Below are positions 44,024-51,530 of a DNA stretch of 64,000 nucleotides, piece by piece. The notes beneath the pieces are model-generated. The model had not been told where the DNA came from. It did no database searches and saw only the letters and a program-made list of their open reading frames with translations. The stretch is from Alicyclobacillus sp. SO9 (GTDB lineage Bacteria; Bacillota; Bacilli; Alicyclobacillales; Alicyclobacillaceae), in assembly GCF_016406125.1 (NCBI RefSeq), contig NZ_CP066339.1, positions 1,116,001-1,180,000 on the forward strand, given 5' to 3'. The position numbers and the translations under genes were made by a program. Each line of letters begins with the position of its first letter. The stretch's first letter is position 1.

Positions 44024-44062
44024 GATTCAAGCAGGTTTATGAATAACGATACTTGGAATGAG

Positions 44063-44103
44063 AGGGTCCCCCCTGAAGCCGAAACAGCCTCAGGGGGGAC
44101 CCT
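44063..44103 (+). terminator. Hairpin terminator of the wall hydrolase gene
   Basis: Perfect 14-bp stem AGGGTCCCCCCTGA (44063-44076) with its complement (44090-44103), loop 13 bases. Confidence 0.75.
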
Positions 44104-44228
44104 GTATGTACGTGAGCAGGCAACCGATGCTGTGGAGCATTCTTCACTTTAAAATTGCTTCATGGACTGTCCTGCAGTTTAATGTAGTTCTTCAAATAAA
44201 ATTCCAGTCTTTCTTGGTTGACTTTGAA

Positions 44229-44244
44229 ATACGTATGGGGGTAT
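44229..44244 (+). promoter_or_regulatory. CsoR/CstR-like operator before the rhodanese gene
   Basis: ATACGTATGGGGGTAT has the ATAC...GGGGTAT arms and 16-base length of CsoR/CstR sites, 40 bases upstream of the rhodanese start. The left arm is imperfect. Confidence 0.5.
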
Positions 44245-44284
44245 ATGTATAAGAGACAAATTGTTTAAAGGAGGAACAGATTCA

Positions 44285-44578
44285 ATGTGTCAAGAAATCA
44301 CCGCACCAGAATTTCAGTCAAAACTATTTCGTGGAGATGACATCTTCATGTTAGATGTCCGGGAAATTGAAGAGTATCGCTCCGGGCACGTAGAGGGCTC
44401 TGTGCTGATTCCCGTTGGTGTGCTGCCACACCTGATTCCAGATGTTGACAAGCAAAGAGAAGTGATTATCATGTGTCGAAGTGGCAATAGAAGCCAGGAA
44501 GCATGTCAAATTCTCCAGCAACGTGGTTTCACGAATGTAAAATCTCTGCAAGGCGGATTGACCGCTTTAAGTGCCTAG
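44285..44578 (+). CDS. Single-domain rhodanese (sulfurtransferase)
   Basis: A 97-residue rhodanese domain. The persulfide-forming Cys is in the loop MCRSGNRSQEA, and MLDVREIEEYRSGHVEGSVLIP is the standard N-terminal block (cited as LDVREIEEYRSGHV). ATG 44285 follows GGAGGA by ten bases. It moves sulfane sulfur between carriers. The upstream CsoR/CstR-like site and the nearby flavoprotein and rhodanese-lactamase fusion make it part of a persulfide-response group. Confidence 0.9.
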   Translation: MCQEITAPEFQSKLFRGDDIFMLDVREIEEYRSGHVEGSVLIPVGVLPHLIPDVDKQREVIIMCRSGNRSQEACQILQQRGFTNVKSLQGGLTALSA

Positions 44579-44619
44579 TGGAGCCCGGTAAGCTCTTTCC
44601 AGTAAAAATATGGTGTTGT

Positions 44620-44651
44620 CAAGAGGAGGGGACACACGTCCCTTCCTCTTG
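44620..44651 (+). terminator. Hairpin after the rhodanese gene
   Basis: CAAGAGGAGGGG pairs with CCCTTCCTCTTG with one mismatch. It may partly separate the rhodanese gene from the flavoprotein gene 146 bases downstream. Confidence 0.55.
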
Positions 44652-44724
44652 TTGGCTGGAGCAGTTGCGAAGGTTATTAAACTAGATTCTGATTACAGCA
44701 CGAGGAGCAGCGAGAGGAGAACTC

Positions 44725-45318
44725 ATGAGGAAAACTGATGTCTTGGTCGTTGGCGGAGGTGTCGCAGGCTTAAGTTGCGCCTTGTATACCAGTAGGGCTG
44801 GCCTGTCGACTACAGTACTGGATACGGGTATGTCGCAACTCAAGAAAGTCAGTGAGTTGCATAATATTCCAGGATTGCCGAAGGGAATTTCGGGGGAAGA
44901 TTGGGTTGCTACTGCCCGAAGTCAGGCAGAAAATGCAGGTGCTGAGATTAGACAACTAGAGGCCACTGCGTTTGATTTAAAGCAAAGGCCCTACCAGGTC
45001 TTTACGAACTCTTTGGAAACAGGAGAGAAACTCTCCTTTGCGTCAGATTACGTTGTTATTGCAGTGAATCTCGGATATCCATTGCTTGAAGACATGGATT
45101 TGGGACTGGAAGTGAACGAGTTTGTACCCAGCAAGAAAATTCGAAAGGTTAAAAACATAACTTTTGAGGGGCGAACGACGAAGCCTGGGGTGTACATTGC
45201 GGGATTACTGGCTGACATCCCCAGCCAGACAGCCGTTTCATCCGGTCAGGGAACCTACGTAGGAGTTCAAATAGCCAGCGAAGCTTTGGGCAGGGCGTAT
45301 ATGTGGCACGATCGTTAG
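44725..45318 (+). CDS. Short FAD-dependent oxidoreductase (thioredoxin-reductase fold, no CxxC)
   Basis: A 197-residue protein with a FAD Rossmann motif (VLVVGGGVAGLSCALYTSRAG) and a thioredoxin-reductase-like C-terminal FAD block (TTKPGVYIAGLLADIPSQTAVSSGQG, in parts VYIAGLLAD and AVSSGQG). The whole NADPH-binding domain with the redox CxxC of true thioredoxin reductase is missing, although no frame break is seen. Short proteins of this kind occur beside sulfur-transfer genes. It may pass electrons between flavin and a partner such as the nearby glutaredoxin-like protein; that is inference. ATG 44725 has a purine-rich GAGAGGAG upstream. Confidence 0.8.
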   Translation: MRKTDVLVVGGGVAGLSCALYTSRAGLSTTVLDTGMSQLKKVSELHNIPGLPKGISGEDWVATARSQAENAGAEIRQLEATAFDLKQRPYQVFTNSLETGEKLSFASDYVVIAVNLGYPLLEDMDLGLEVNEFVPSKKIRKVKNITFEGRTTKPGVYIAGLLADIPSQTAVSSGQGTYVGVQIASEALGRAYMWHDR

Positions 45319-45326
45319 AGACTCGG

Positions 45327-45352
45327 ATAAGAGGGGAGTATTCCCCTCTTAT
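45327..45352 (+). terminator. First hairpin after the flavoprotein gene
   Basis: Perfect 11-bp stem ATAAGAGGGGA/TCCCCTCTTAT with a four-base loop, eight bases after the stop codon. Confidence 0.7.
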
Positions 45353-45365
45353 CGCTGAACGACTC

Positions 45366-45409
45366 AAAAAGGCCGTCCCGTGTCAACTTGTGATTAGGAC
45401 GGCCTTTTT
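45366..45409. terminator. Bidirectional intrinsic terminator
   Basis: Perfect 13-bp stem AAAAAGGCCGTCC/GGACGGCCTTTTT with an 18-base loop; A-run on one side and T-run on the other make it work both ways. Confidence 0.9.
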
Positions 45410-45493
45410 GATAATGATACTGAACAAACTGCTATGCAGTTATTAGTTTTACTAATCAAACTTAGGTTGTTTTCTTATATATCGGGCAAATAA

Positions 45494-45509
45494 ATACCCC
45501 TTCAGGTAT
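45494..45509. promoter_or_regulatory. Third CsoR/CstR-like 16-mer (orphan)
   Basis: ATACCCCTTCAGGTAT, same length and ATACC/GGTAT arms as the two neighbouring sites, but located between convergent genes with no gene start close by. Could be a relic or act on an unrecognised transcript. Confidence 0.35.
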
Positions 45510-45560
45510 AGTGTAAGTGATATCCTGTAGGAAGACCCGCAACCTGCACAAGATAGCTCT

Positions 45561-46697
45561 TTAGCCCGCGAGATGTTTCACAGCGCATCGGTTGGGGCCA
45601 ACTTCCAATTCTGAGCGCTCTGTTTCGGTTGGTGCATATTCACCCCGGTTAATTTGGACAATGGTTGTGTAGTTTGGCGGCGTCTGACCTGCCCTTTGAA
45701 CCATTTTGTCTGTAAAATCTGCTTCAGACATGTCTTGGAAAAACTCGTTGGATGAACGAATGTCAGAGAAAACGCTGCCTACGTAGCCTTCACTGGTAAA
45801 TTCACTTAGGTCAGCAAAGTGAGCGGGCAAGATAACAACGTCATCCGGAAGCGTGCTCAACTTATCACGAACGGTTTTGTAAAGCAGTTCTGACCATTCT
45901 TCGGCTTTACCACCCAGGTCAGGTCGGCCAATACCACTGACAAATACGGTGTCACCGGAGAGGAGATACTTGTTGTTTACCAAGAACGATACACTGCCAG
46001 GCGTGTGTCCGGGCGTAGGAATGGAAAGAACTTGCAGAGTTGCCTTGCCAAACTTGAATGTCTGCCCGTCTGTAAGGCCGTTAAATTCCATGTCTGATCC
46101 CTGCATCTCAGAAGCAGAAATCCAGTACTCTGCATTCTCTTGGTTCGCAAGGACCGGTCCACCGGATATATGGTCCGCATGACAATGCGTGTCAAGCACG
46201 TGGCGCACCTTTGCACCCTTATCTGCTGCAAGTTTTGAATAATAGTCGTCGTGACGTCCTGCGTCAACAACAATCGCTTCGTCACCGGAAACCAGCATAT
46301 AGGACAGGCAACCTTTGGCTGGACGAATGACCTGCAGAAGTTCCAAATCATCTTGATTAGACTTCGTCACAGGCACATTGTAGTAAAATTCGCTCCATGC
46401 CTGCATGCCGCCTTCGACATTCAGGACCTTATATCCACGTTCATCAAGAATCTGTGATGCTTCTTTACTGGCATTGCCTTTGGCACAAATGACCGCTACT
46501 TCTTTATCGGTAGGGATTTGCGGATAAGCTTCAGGTCCATTTTCCTTCAGCTTTGAGGTCTGAATGTTGAGCATCTCTGCATTTTGATGCTTAACATGCC
46601 ACTCATCAAAGGCTGCCACTCCACGAACATCCAAAATGACGGTAGGGTTTTTCTCCAATCGTTCATGAAGTTCCTGTGGGGTGATAGAAACTACCAT
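45561..46697 (-). CDS. Rhodanese-metallo-beta-lactamase fusion (persulfide dioxygenase-like)
   Basis: A 378-residue two-domain protein. Residues ~5-110 are a rhodanese domain with the active Cys in VICAKGNASKEA. Residues ~125-375 are an ETHE1/CstB-type metallo-beta-lactamase domain with HCHADHISGG, GHTPGSVSF, SGDTVFVSGIGRPDLGG and LPAHFAD, the iron-site pattern of persulfide dioxygenases. It would oxidise glutathione-, bacillithiol- or CoA-persulfide to sulfite, or handle thiosulfate. The rhodanese-first order differs from the CstB lactamase-first order. ATG 46697 has AAAGGAG upstream; the open frame further up is a shadow. A perfect CsoR/CstR-like palindrome lies 36-55 bases upstream. Confidence 0.92.
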   Translation of the reverse strand: MVVSITPQELHERLEKNPTVILDVRGVAAFDEWHVKHQNAEMLNIQTSKLKENGPEAYPQIPTDKEVAVICAKGNASKEASQILDERGYKVLNVEGGMQAWSEFYYNVPVTKSNQDDLELLQVIRPAKGCLSYMLVSGDEAIVVDAGRHDDYYSKLAADKGAKVRHVLDTHCHADHISGGPVLANQENAEYWISASEMQGSDMEFNGLTDGQTFKFGKATLQVLSIPTPGHTPGSVSFLVNNKYLLSGDTVFVSGIGRPDLGGKAEEWSELLYKTVRDKLSTLPDDVVILPAHFADLSEFTSEGYVGSVFSDIRSSNEFFQDMSEADFTDKMVQRAGQTPPNYTTIVQINRGEYAPTETERSELEVGPNRCAVKHLAG

Positions 46698-46732
46698 TGA
46701 TTGACCACTCCTTTGATTAAGGTACACACATT

Positions 46733-46752
46733 TTATACCCCATGGGGTATAA
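46733..46752. promoter_or_regulatory. Perfect 20-bp palindrome, CsoR/CstR-like operator
   Basis: TTATACCCCATGGGGTATAA lies between the divergent rhodanese-lactamase gene and the Sec-glutaredoxin gene, 37 bases from each start. The ATACCCC/GGGGTAT core matches the type of site bound by CsoR/CstR family repressors, which in the CstR case sense persulfides. One repressor could control both genes. Confidence 0.75.
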
Positions 46753-46789
46753 TTGCAAGGGGTGAACAAAATTGTTTGGAGGAGATTCC

Positions 46790-47035
46790 ATGAAAAAACC
46801 TGTTATTATGTACGTTATACCGCTCTGACCCCAGTGCAAACGCGCTAGGCGGTTCCTTTCGGAGAAAGGAATTTTATTTGAAGAGAGAAACATCTTGTTT
46901 AATAAGGCACACCGCAAAGAATTTGAACAGTTGACAAGTGTCATGGCAATACCTGTAACCGTATTTGGAGACAGGGTGGTGGTCGGTTACAACTTTGCCG
47001 AGTTTCAAGCGGCCGCGGACTATATTGGGTACTAA
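46790..47035 (+). CDS. Glutaredoxin-like selenoprotein (UxxC; in-frame TGA at 46826)
   Basis: An 81-residue thioredoxin-fold protein if the TGA at 46826-46828 is read as selenocysteine. Before it: MKKPVIMYVIPL; after it PQCKRARRFLSEKGILFEER, and later the cis-proline strand MAIPVTVFGDRVVVGYNFAEF. The TGA is at the first position of the CxxC of NrdH/glutaredoxins (UPQC), flanked by perfectly conserved family context on both sides, with no other break. Ribosome binding site GGAGGAG precedes ATG 46790. A SECIS-like hairpin follows the TGA. It is divergent from the persulfide dioxygenase-like gene, sharing a CsoR/CstR-like operator, so a role in reducing persulfides or polysulfides is likely. Alternative: a cysteine gene killed by TGT/TGC to TGA. 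Confidence 0.8.
46826..46871 (+). promoter_or_regulatory. Bacterial SECIS element candidate
   Basis: Downstream of the TGA, TTCCTTTC (46853-46860) and GAAAGGAA (46864-46871) form a perfect 8-bp stem with the loop GGA. The loop starts with GG and lies 32 bases after the TGA. This agrees with the bacterial SECIS rule as I recall it: a short apical loop with G in the first two positions, 16-37 bases from the UGA. SelB would bind it to insert selenocysteine. Confidence 0.75.
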
Positions 47036-47106
47036 ATTGTTTTCGAAACAAGTTTACGCGACAGGGCACACTTTGCTCGAGTTATAGACAAGTCGAGGGG
47101 AGAACA

Positions 47107-48354
47107 TTGCAGAATCGAATGTCCGAGTTATTACACTCGTTTCGCTATCGAAACTATTTGTGGTTATGGCTTGTCGTAGCGCTGACCAACACGGGGAAAT
47201 GGGTCTTTACGCTGGCGGTTACATGGCAGGTGTATAATCTTACACACTCCTCCTTTTGGTCTGGGGCGCTCATGTTTGCATCCATGTTTCCGAATATCAT
47301 TGGAGCCCCGGTGGTCGGTGTACTCGCAGACAAGATTGAGCGGCGACGTCTCATCTTTATTGCTGTTGGGATTGCACTTACGGTACTGTTGTTGCTAGCC
47401 GGATTCACGGCTGCACACCTCATGAACTCTGGCGGCATGATTGTTATGGCCCTTCTGTTTGGATTGGCGACAAGCACAATGGGTGTGTCCATTAACGCTA
47501 TAGTGCCAACGCTTGTCCCCAAGGATGTCTTGTATAATGCCTATTCGTTGCAGGCCGTTGGGCAGCGCGGGACAGAATTCGTGGGCCCATTTTTGGCAGC
47601 CCCTCTTCTAGCGGCCTTTGGCCCGGAATCGGTATATCTTTTCGGAGCAGCGACTTATGTTGTCGCCATTGTCTTTGCTCTTTTCCTGTCAGTTCCAAAT
47701 ACGGTGGAGCGGAAAGTCTCAGAGGGGTTTTTCGCCTCCCTGGGGAACGGCTTTCGTTATATTCACAGGAACCGATATATCTTTGGGATAATTGTGCTGG
47801 TCGGGCTGCACTGCTCTTTGACAATGGCATTCTTGGGAATGTTGCCGAAGTACGTTCAACAAGGATTGGGAGCGAAATCGAGTTTCTATGGTGTTTTAAT
47901 GAGCATGGTAGGTCTAGGGTCTATTTTTGGTACTTTATTTTTAGCTGGAGTTAAGAGCCACGCACTGCGCATGAAACTGTTTTGGACAAGCGCAGTTCTG
48001 AGTGGCTTGTCGTTGTCTTTCCTTGGTGAAAGCAGCAGCAACACTGTGGCTGTCGTTGCAATTATACTCGTCGGTGCCTCTCAAGCACTGTTCATGACAC
48101 TGACGGTAGCTTTCGTGCAAGAGGCAACCGCTGAACACGTTCGAGGTCGTGTTACAAGTGTGTATCTCGTACTCGCAGCCGGCCTCATGTCATTGGCAAA
48201 CTGGGGGTACGGGTGGTTGGCAAATGTGGTAGCACCGAAGTACATCATGCTCACCGCAGGACTTCTTTTTACAGTTGTCGTAGGGATATATTGGCTTGCC
48301 ACTCGCAACAAGCCGTTAGGTAAACCGGTCTCGAATGAAATGCTTGAGTTATGA
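47107..48354 (+). CDS. MFS transporter (MFS_3 / EntS-like)
   Basis: A 415-residue, 12-helix transporter. It starts with FRYRNYLWLWLVVALTNTGKW, then FPNIIGAPVVGVLADKIERRRLI, the motif-A loop of MFS_3 exporters such as EntS and macrolide pumps. The second half has VQEATAEHVRGRVTSVY, also characteristic. TTG 47107 follows AGGGGAG by five bases; ATG 47119 is too far. It lies 71 bases after the glutaredoxin-like gene and could be co-transcribed. Substrate unknown. Confidence 0.85.
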   Translation: MQNRMSELLHSFRYRNYLWLWLVVALTNTGKWVFTLAVTWQVYNLTHSSFWSGALMFASMFPNIIGAPVVGVLADKIERRRLIFIAVGIALTVLLLLAGFTAAHLMNSGGMIVMALLFGLATSTMGVSINAIVPTLVPKDVLYNAYSLQAVGQRGTEFVGPFLAAPLLAAFGPESVYLFGAATYVVAIVFALFLSVPNTVERKVSEGFFASLGNGFRYIHRNRYIFGIIVLVGLHCSLTMAFLGMLPKYVQQGLGAKSSFYGVLMSMVGLGSIFGTLFLAGVKSHALRMKLFWTSAVLSGLSLSFLGESSSNTVAVVAIILVGASQALFMTLTVAFVQEATAEHVRGRVTSVYLVLAAGLMSLANWGYGWLANVVAPKYIMLTAGLLFTVVVGIYWLATRNKPLGKPVSNEMLEL

Positions 48355-48387
48355 TCAAACAAGTTTCGGCCAAGCACGGATCCTGGA

Positions 48388-49191
48388 TTACGCGTACCAC
48401 ACCAGTTCATCTTGGGCAAAATACTCTTTCAGAGCAAAAATACCGTAGGCGCCCGCCATGAAAAAGGCCATAATCAGTGCTCCCAACTGCATATCGCCAA
48501 GCGGTGACAGCCAAGCAATCATTCTCGGGGCATGAACGTAAAAAGGATACCAGGGGTGTTTGGCAATAAACAAGAGTACGACAAGCGGCATCATGAGGTT
48601 GTAGTTGTAGAGCAAGTACAGCAATCTCTGTCCCGGTTTCAATCTCGGAAGATGGGGGCTTTCAATTAACAAAGGTGCCCACATGAAGGCTGCAATAATG
48701 AAGAAGACGCTGTGTTCAAAGAAATGAAATGGGTCACTGACGAGTGCCAGTCCATACAATGGTGGTGTGTGAAACAGCGATAGTACAACATTAAAGACGC
48801 CTCCTGCTACGAGGGGATGGGCCCACTTCCGAATGAGCCAGCGCGTTTTTCGCGAATTCCACAGGAAATGGTAGGCGCGCAAAGGCAGGCCCTTCAGGAT
48901 CAGCGGCGCCATGACGACAATCTCCAGCATATGCTGGAGCATATGTGCGCTGAACAAGTAATTATCTGATAAATAATCGAGTGGACCGCCAAAAGAAAAA
49001 TACATCAGCCAACAGCCAGCCAAAAATGAGGCTGTTTGCTTGGACGAAGTTAAATGTCGCTCTCCAAACAAGCGGGTTGCGACGCTTCCGTGTACAAGAA
49101 TCAAATATATAATTTGAATGAGAATCGCCACACTGAAAACAGTGGGCTGCCATAAGTCCCGCGGATTTGCATGGATCAGTGCGCTAAGCAC
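48388..49191 (-). CDS. ctaG: Cytochrome c oxidase assembly factor CtaG
   Basis: A 267-residue protein with seven membrane helices, of the caa3_CtaG family. Typical parts are YLILVHGS near helix 1, FSFGGPLDYLSDNYLFSAHMLQHMLE (in parts LSDNYLFSAHMLQHM) and HSVFFIIAAFMWAPLL with conserved histidines that may handle copper. In Bacillus CtaG is needed to assemble the CuB centre of caa3 oxidase. Start GTG 49191 follows GGGGGA. It is alone and convergent with the MFS gene; no oxidase subunits are in the window. Confidence 0.9.
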   Translation of the reverse strand: MLSALIHANPRDLWQPTVFSVAILIQIIYLILVHGSVATRLFGERHLTSSKQTASFLAGCWLMYFSFGGPLDYLSDNYLFSAHMLQHMLEIVVMAPLILKGLPLRAYHFLWNSRKTRWLIRKWAHPLVAGGVFNVVLSLFHTPPLYGLALVSDPFHFFEHSVFFIIAAFMWAPLLIESPHLPRLKPGQRLLYLLYNYNLMMPLVVLLFIAKHPWYPFYVHAPRMIAWLSPLGDMQLGALIMAFFMAGAYGIFALKEYFAQDELVWYA

Positions 49192-49490
49192 GCCGCTTCC
49201 CCCTTGTTTAATTAAGACTGTAAATTTAGATTTGTTGAAGGTTCTATGTCTTTATTTAGTATAACGACATTTCTGCTTATCTGCATCCTCCGTAGTGTTT
49301 ATCAGAGACGATCAACCGATTCATTCACACCATATCGTTTTGGCGAGGCCGAAGTGGTACGACCGGGACTTCGACTTACTCCAGATTTGTGCATAGCGGG
49401 GATTTGTATCGCACATACTCCAATTTAATGAGAAAAGACACACACCATTCATTGAGGTCCTGTTTTGCTGCAGGCAAGAGGAGAAGTGCC

Positions 49491-51137
49491 ATGACGACAG
49501 ATGTGAAATCGAGTTTGGAAGACCGTAGAAGGGCAGAAAAACCATATGAGAAAATCAGTCCGTTTGAGTTCAAAAATAAACTAATATCACTAGCCAAAGA
49601 GCACGAAAAACAGAGTGCGAAAGCGATGTTGAATGCTGGACGCGGAAATCCAAACTGGATTGCAGCAACGCCAAGAGAAGCTTTCTTCGCATTGGGAAGG
49701 TTTGCTGTTGAGGAGAGCCGGAGAACCTGGAATCAACAAGACTTGGCAGGAAAGCCAAGTGGCGACGGCATTGCTCAGCGTTTTAAAGAGTTTATAGACC
49801 GCCATCAACACGAGGAGGGTGTGGCACTCCTTCAGGACATTGTGGACTATGGCATTGACCGCAATGGATTTTCGCCCGACGAATGGATTCATGAACTCGT
49901 CGATGGTATTATCGGCGACAACTACCCCATGCCCGATAGGATGCTTGTACACTCTGAGAGCATTGTTCACGATTTTTTACTTCAGGAATTATGCGGGAAT
50001 GACACTTCTTTGGGGAAGTTTGACTTGTTTGCCGTCGAGGGAGCAACAGCAGCAATGTGCTATCTATTTGATTCTCTCCAAGAGAATCGTCTGCTTGCAA
50101 AAGGCGCTAAAGTAGCTGTCATGGTTCCTATATTTCCGCCTTATGTTGAGATTCCTAAACTGTGGCGATACAATTTTGACGTCGTAGAGATCCGTGCTTT
50201 TGGCACGGATGGAGAGGGTCGTCATACATGGCAGTATCCAGAGTCTGAACTCAATAAATTGCGGGACACGTCAATTCACGCGTTGTTTCTGGTCAATCCC
50301 AGTAATCCTCCTTCAGTGGCTATGAACAAGCAGAGCGTGGCTACCCTCAAAGCAATTATCAAGGAATCGAATCCCAGTCTCATGATTATTTCGGACGATG
50401 TATACAGTACGTTTGTAGAAGGATACCGGTCCTTGATAGCAGAATTGCCCTACAATACGCTGTGTGTGTATTCTCTCTCGAAATACTTTGGTGTTACTGG
50501 GTGGCGTCTTGGTGTGATTGCTTTACACAAAGAGAATGTGTTTGACGATTTATTGAAAGGGCTCCCGGAAGAGACAGTCCAGATGTTAAATCAACGATAT
50601 TCATCTATTACGGAAGAACCTGCCTCGATTCGATTTATTGACAGGGTCGTCGCAGACAGCCGTCAAGTTGCCTTGAACCACACAGCCGGATTGTCAACAC
50701 CACAGCAAATTCAAATGACCTTGTTTGCAGCATTTGCACTTCTTGACACGAAAAACACTTATAAGCGCCTCACTATGGATATCTGTCAACGACGCATGCG
50801 TCTGCTTTATGAAGGTTTGGAACTGCCCATGCCGAAAATCCCTAACGATGCAGACTACTACACAGAGTTTGATCTGCAGCACTGGGCGGGCCATCACTAT
50901 GGGAAGGACTTTGCACAGCATCTGGAAGAGAATTATGAACCCCTGGACATTCTCTTTCGCTTAGCGGAACAATCGTCAATTGTGCTGCTAAATGGCGGAG
51001 GATTTCATGGGCCAAAGTGGTCCATCCGTGTCTCCTTGGCAAATTTGGAGGACCAGGCTTATCGAGAAATTGGCGGAGAACTTCACCGCGTTCTTGAGGA
51101 CTATGTCAAGGAGTGGCGAGTTTCCCGTCAAAAGTAA
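49491..51137 (+). CDS. aspD: Aspartate 4-decarboxylase / aspartate aminotransferase
   Basis: A 548-residue PLP enzyme of the bifunctional aspartate aminotransferase/aspartate 4-decarboxylase family. Family marks are the N-terminal LNAGRGNPNWIAATPREAFF, the segment VEGATAAMCYLFDSL, LVNPSNPPSVAM, IISDDVYSTFV and the PLP-lysine VYSLSKYFGVTGWRLG. Length fits AspD (530-550), longer than simple aminotransferases. It turns aspartate into alanine plus CO2, which consumes a proton and, with an Asp:Ala antiporter, supports acid tolerance; no antiporter gene is seen here. ATG 49491 has AGGAG upstream, and the open frame to 49389 is leader. Confidence 0.92.
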   Translation: MTTDVKSSLEDRRRAEKPYEKISPFEFKNKLISLAKEHEKQSAKAMLNAGRGNPNWIAATPREAFFALGRFAVEESRRTWNQQDLAGKPSGDGIAQRFKEFIDRHQHEEGVALLQDIVDYGIDRNGFSPDEWIHELVDGIIGDNYPMPDRMLVHSESIVHDFLLQELCGNDTSLGKFDLFAVEGATAAMCYLFDSLQENRLLAKGAKVAVMVPIFPPYVEIPKLWRYNFDVVEIRAFGTDGEGRHTWQYPESELNKLRDTSIHALFLVNPSNPPSVAMNKQSVATLKAIIKESNPSLMIISDDVYSTFVEGYRSLIAELPYNTLCVYSLSKYFGVTGWRLGVIALHKENVFDDLLKGLPEETVQMLNQRYSSITEEPASIRFIDRVVADSRQVALNHTAGLSTPQQIQMTLFAAFALLDTKNTYKRLTMDICQRRMRLLYEGLELPMPKIPNDADYYTEFDLQHWAGHHYGKDFAQHLEENYEPLDILFRLAEQSSIVLLNGGGFHGPKWSIRVSLANLEDQAYREIGGELHRVLEDYVKEWRVSRQK

Positions 51138-51339
51138 CAATTACACAGTTCTTTCACACGTTACTTTTACACACTGCTTCGCGATGTCGTCTTGCTCAAG
51201 AATTTATGAATCTTAATACTCAGAGCAGGCAGGATTTCGACAGCATCTGCAGAATAAGAGCGTATATGCACAGGAGACGTTGCAGAAGGGGCATCTTTGG
51301 CCCTAAATAGACATGGGTTGCTTTTCAACATCAAGCATA
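51138..51339. other. Non-coding gap before the riboswitch
   Basis: About 200 bases with no recognisable gene. The promoter for the riboswitch transcript must lie in its right part. Confidence 0.5.
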
Positions 51340-51420
51340 ATTTGTTGGCAAACCCCAGGAAACTGAGGGACGCAAAGCTATGGGCCTAAAGCACTTTGTG
51401 CAAGGGTTGCCAGGTTGCAC
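51340..51420 (+). promoter_or_regulatory. Cyclic-di-GMP-I riboswitch (GEMM)
   Basis: The core reads TTGGCAAACCCC, a CAG-GAAA-CTG tetraloop hairpin, GAGGGACGCAAAGC, then ATGGGCCTAAAGC, a short hairpin and GGGTTGCCAGGTTGC. These match the c-di-GMP-I aptamer nearly base for base: the GGCAAA and GGGACGCAAAGC blocks, the GNRA loop and its CCTAA receptor. It precedes the ferric-reductase-like operon and is followed by a terminator hairpin. Confidence 0.95.
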
Positions 51421-51430
51421 TATTGTGATA

Positions 51431-51460
51431 AATCTGGCCTCAGGCCGGATTTTATTTTGT
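51431..51460 (+). terminator. Riboswitch expression platform terminator
   Basis: AATCTGGCC pairs with GGCCGGATT around a tight loop and is followed by TTTATTTTGT, 10 bases after the aptamer and ~75 bases before the operon. Ligand binding would decide whether it forms. Confidence 0.8.
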
Positions 51461-51530
51461 ATTTGCAGTGTTTTCCATGATTTGTTTATGAAGTAAATTT
51501 TGTAAAAATCCACTGAAAAGGAGGGTCGAT

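Noticed and set aside
46790-47035. Reading the TGA-interrupted gene as a simple pseudogene
   Set aside because: Only one stop is present, it replaces exactly the redox cysteine, and a SECIS-like hairpin and intact downstream fold remain. Pseudogene stays as an alternative, not the main call.
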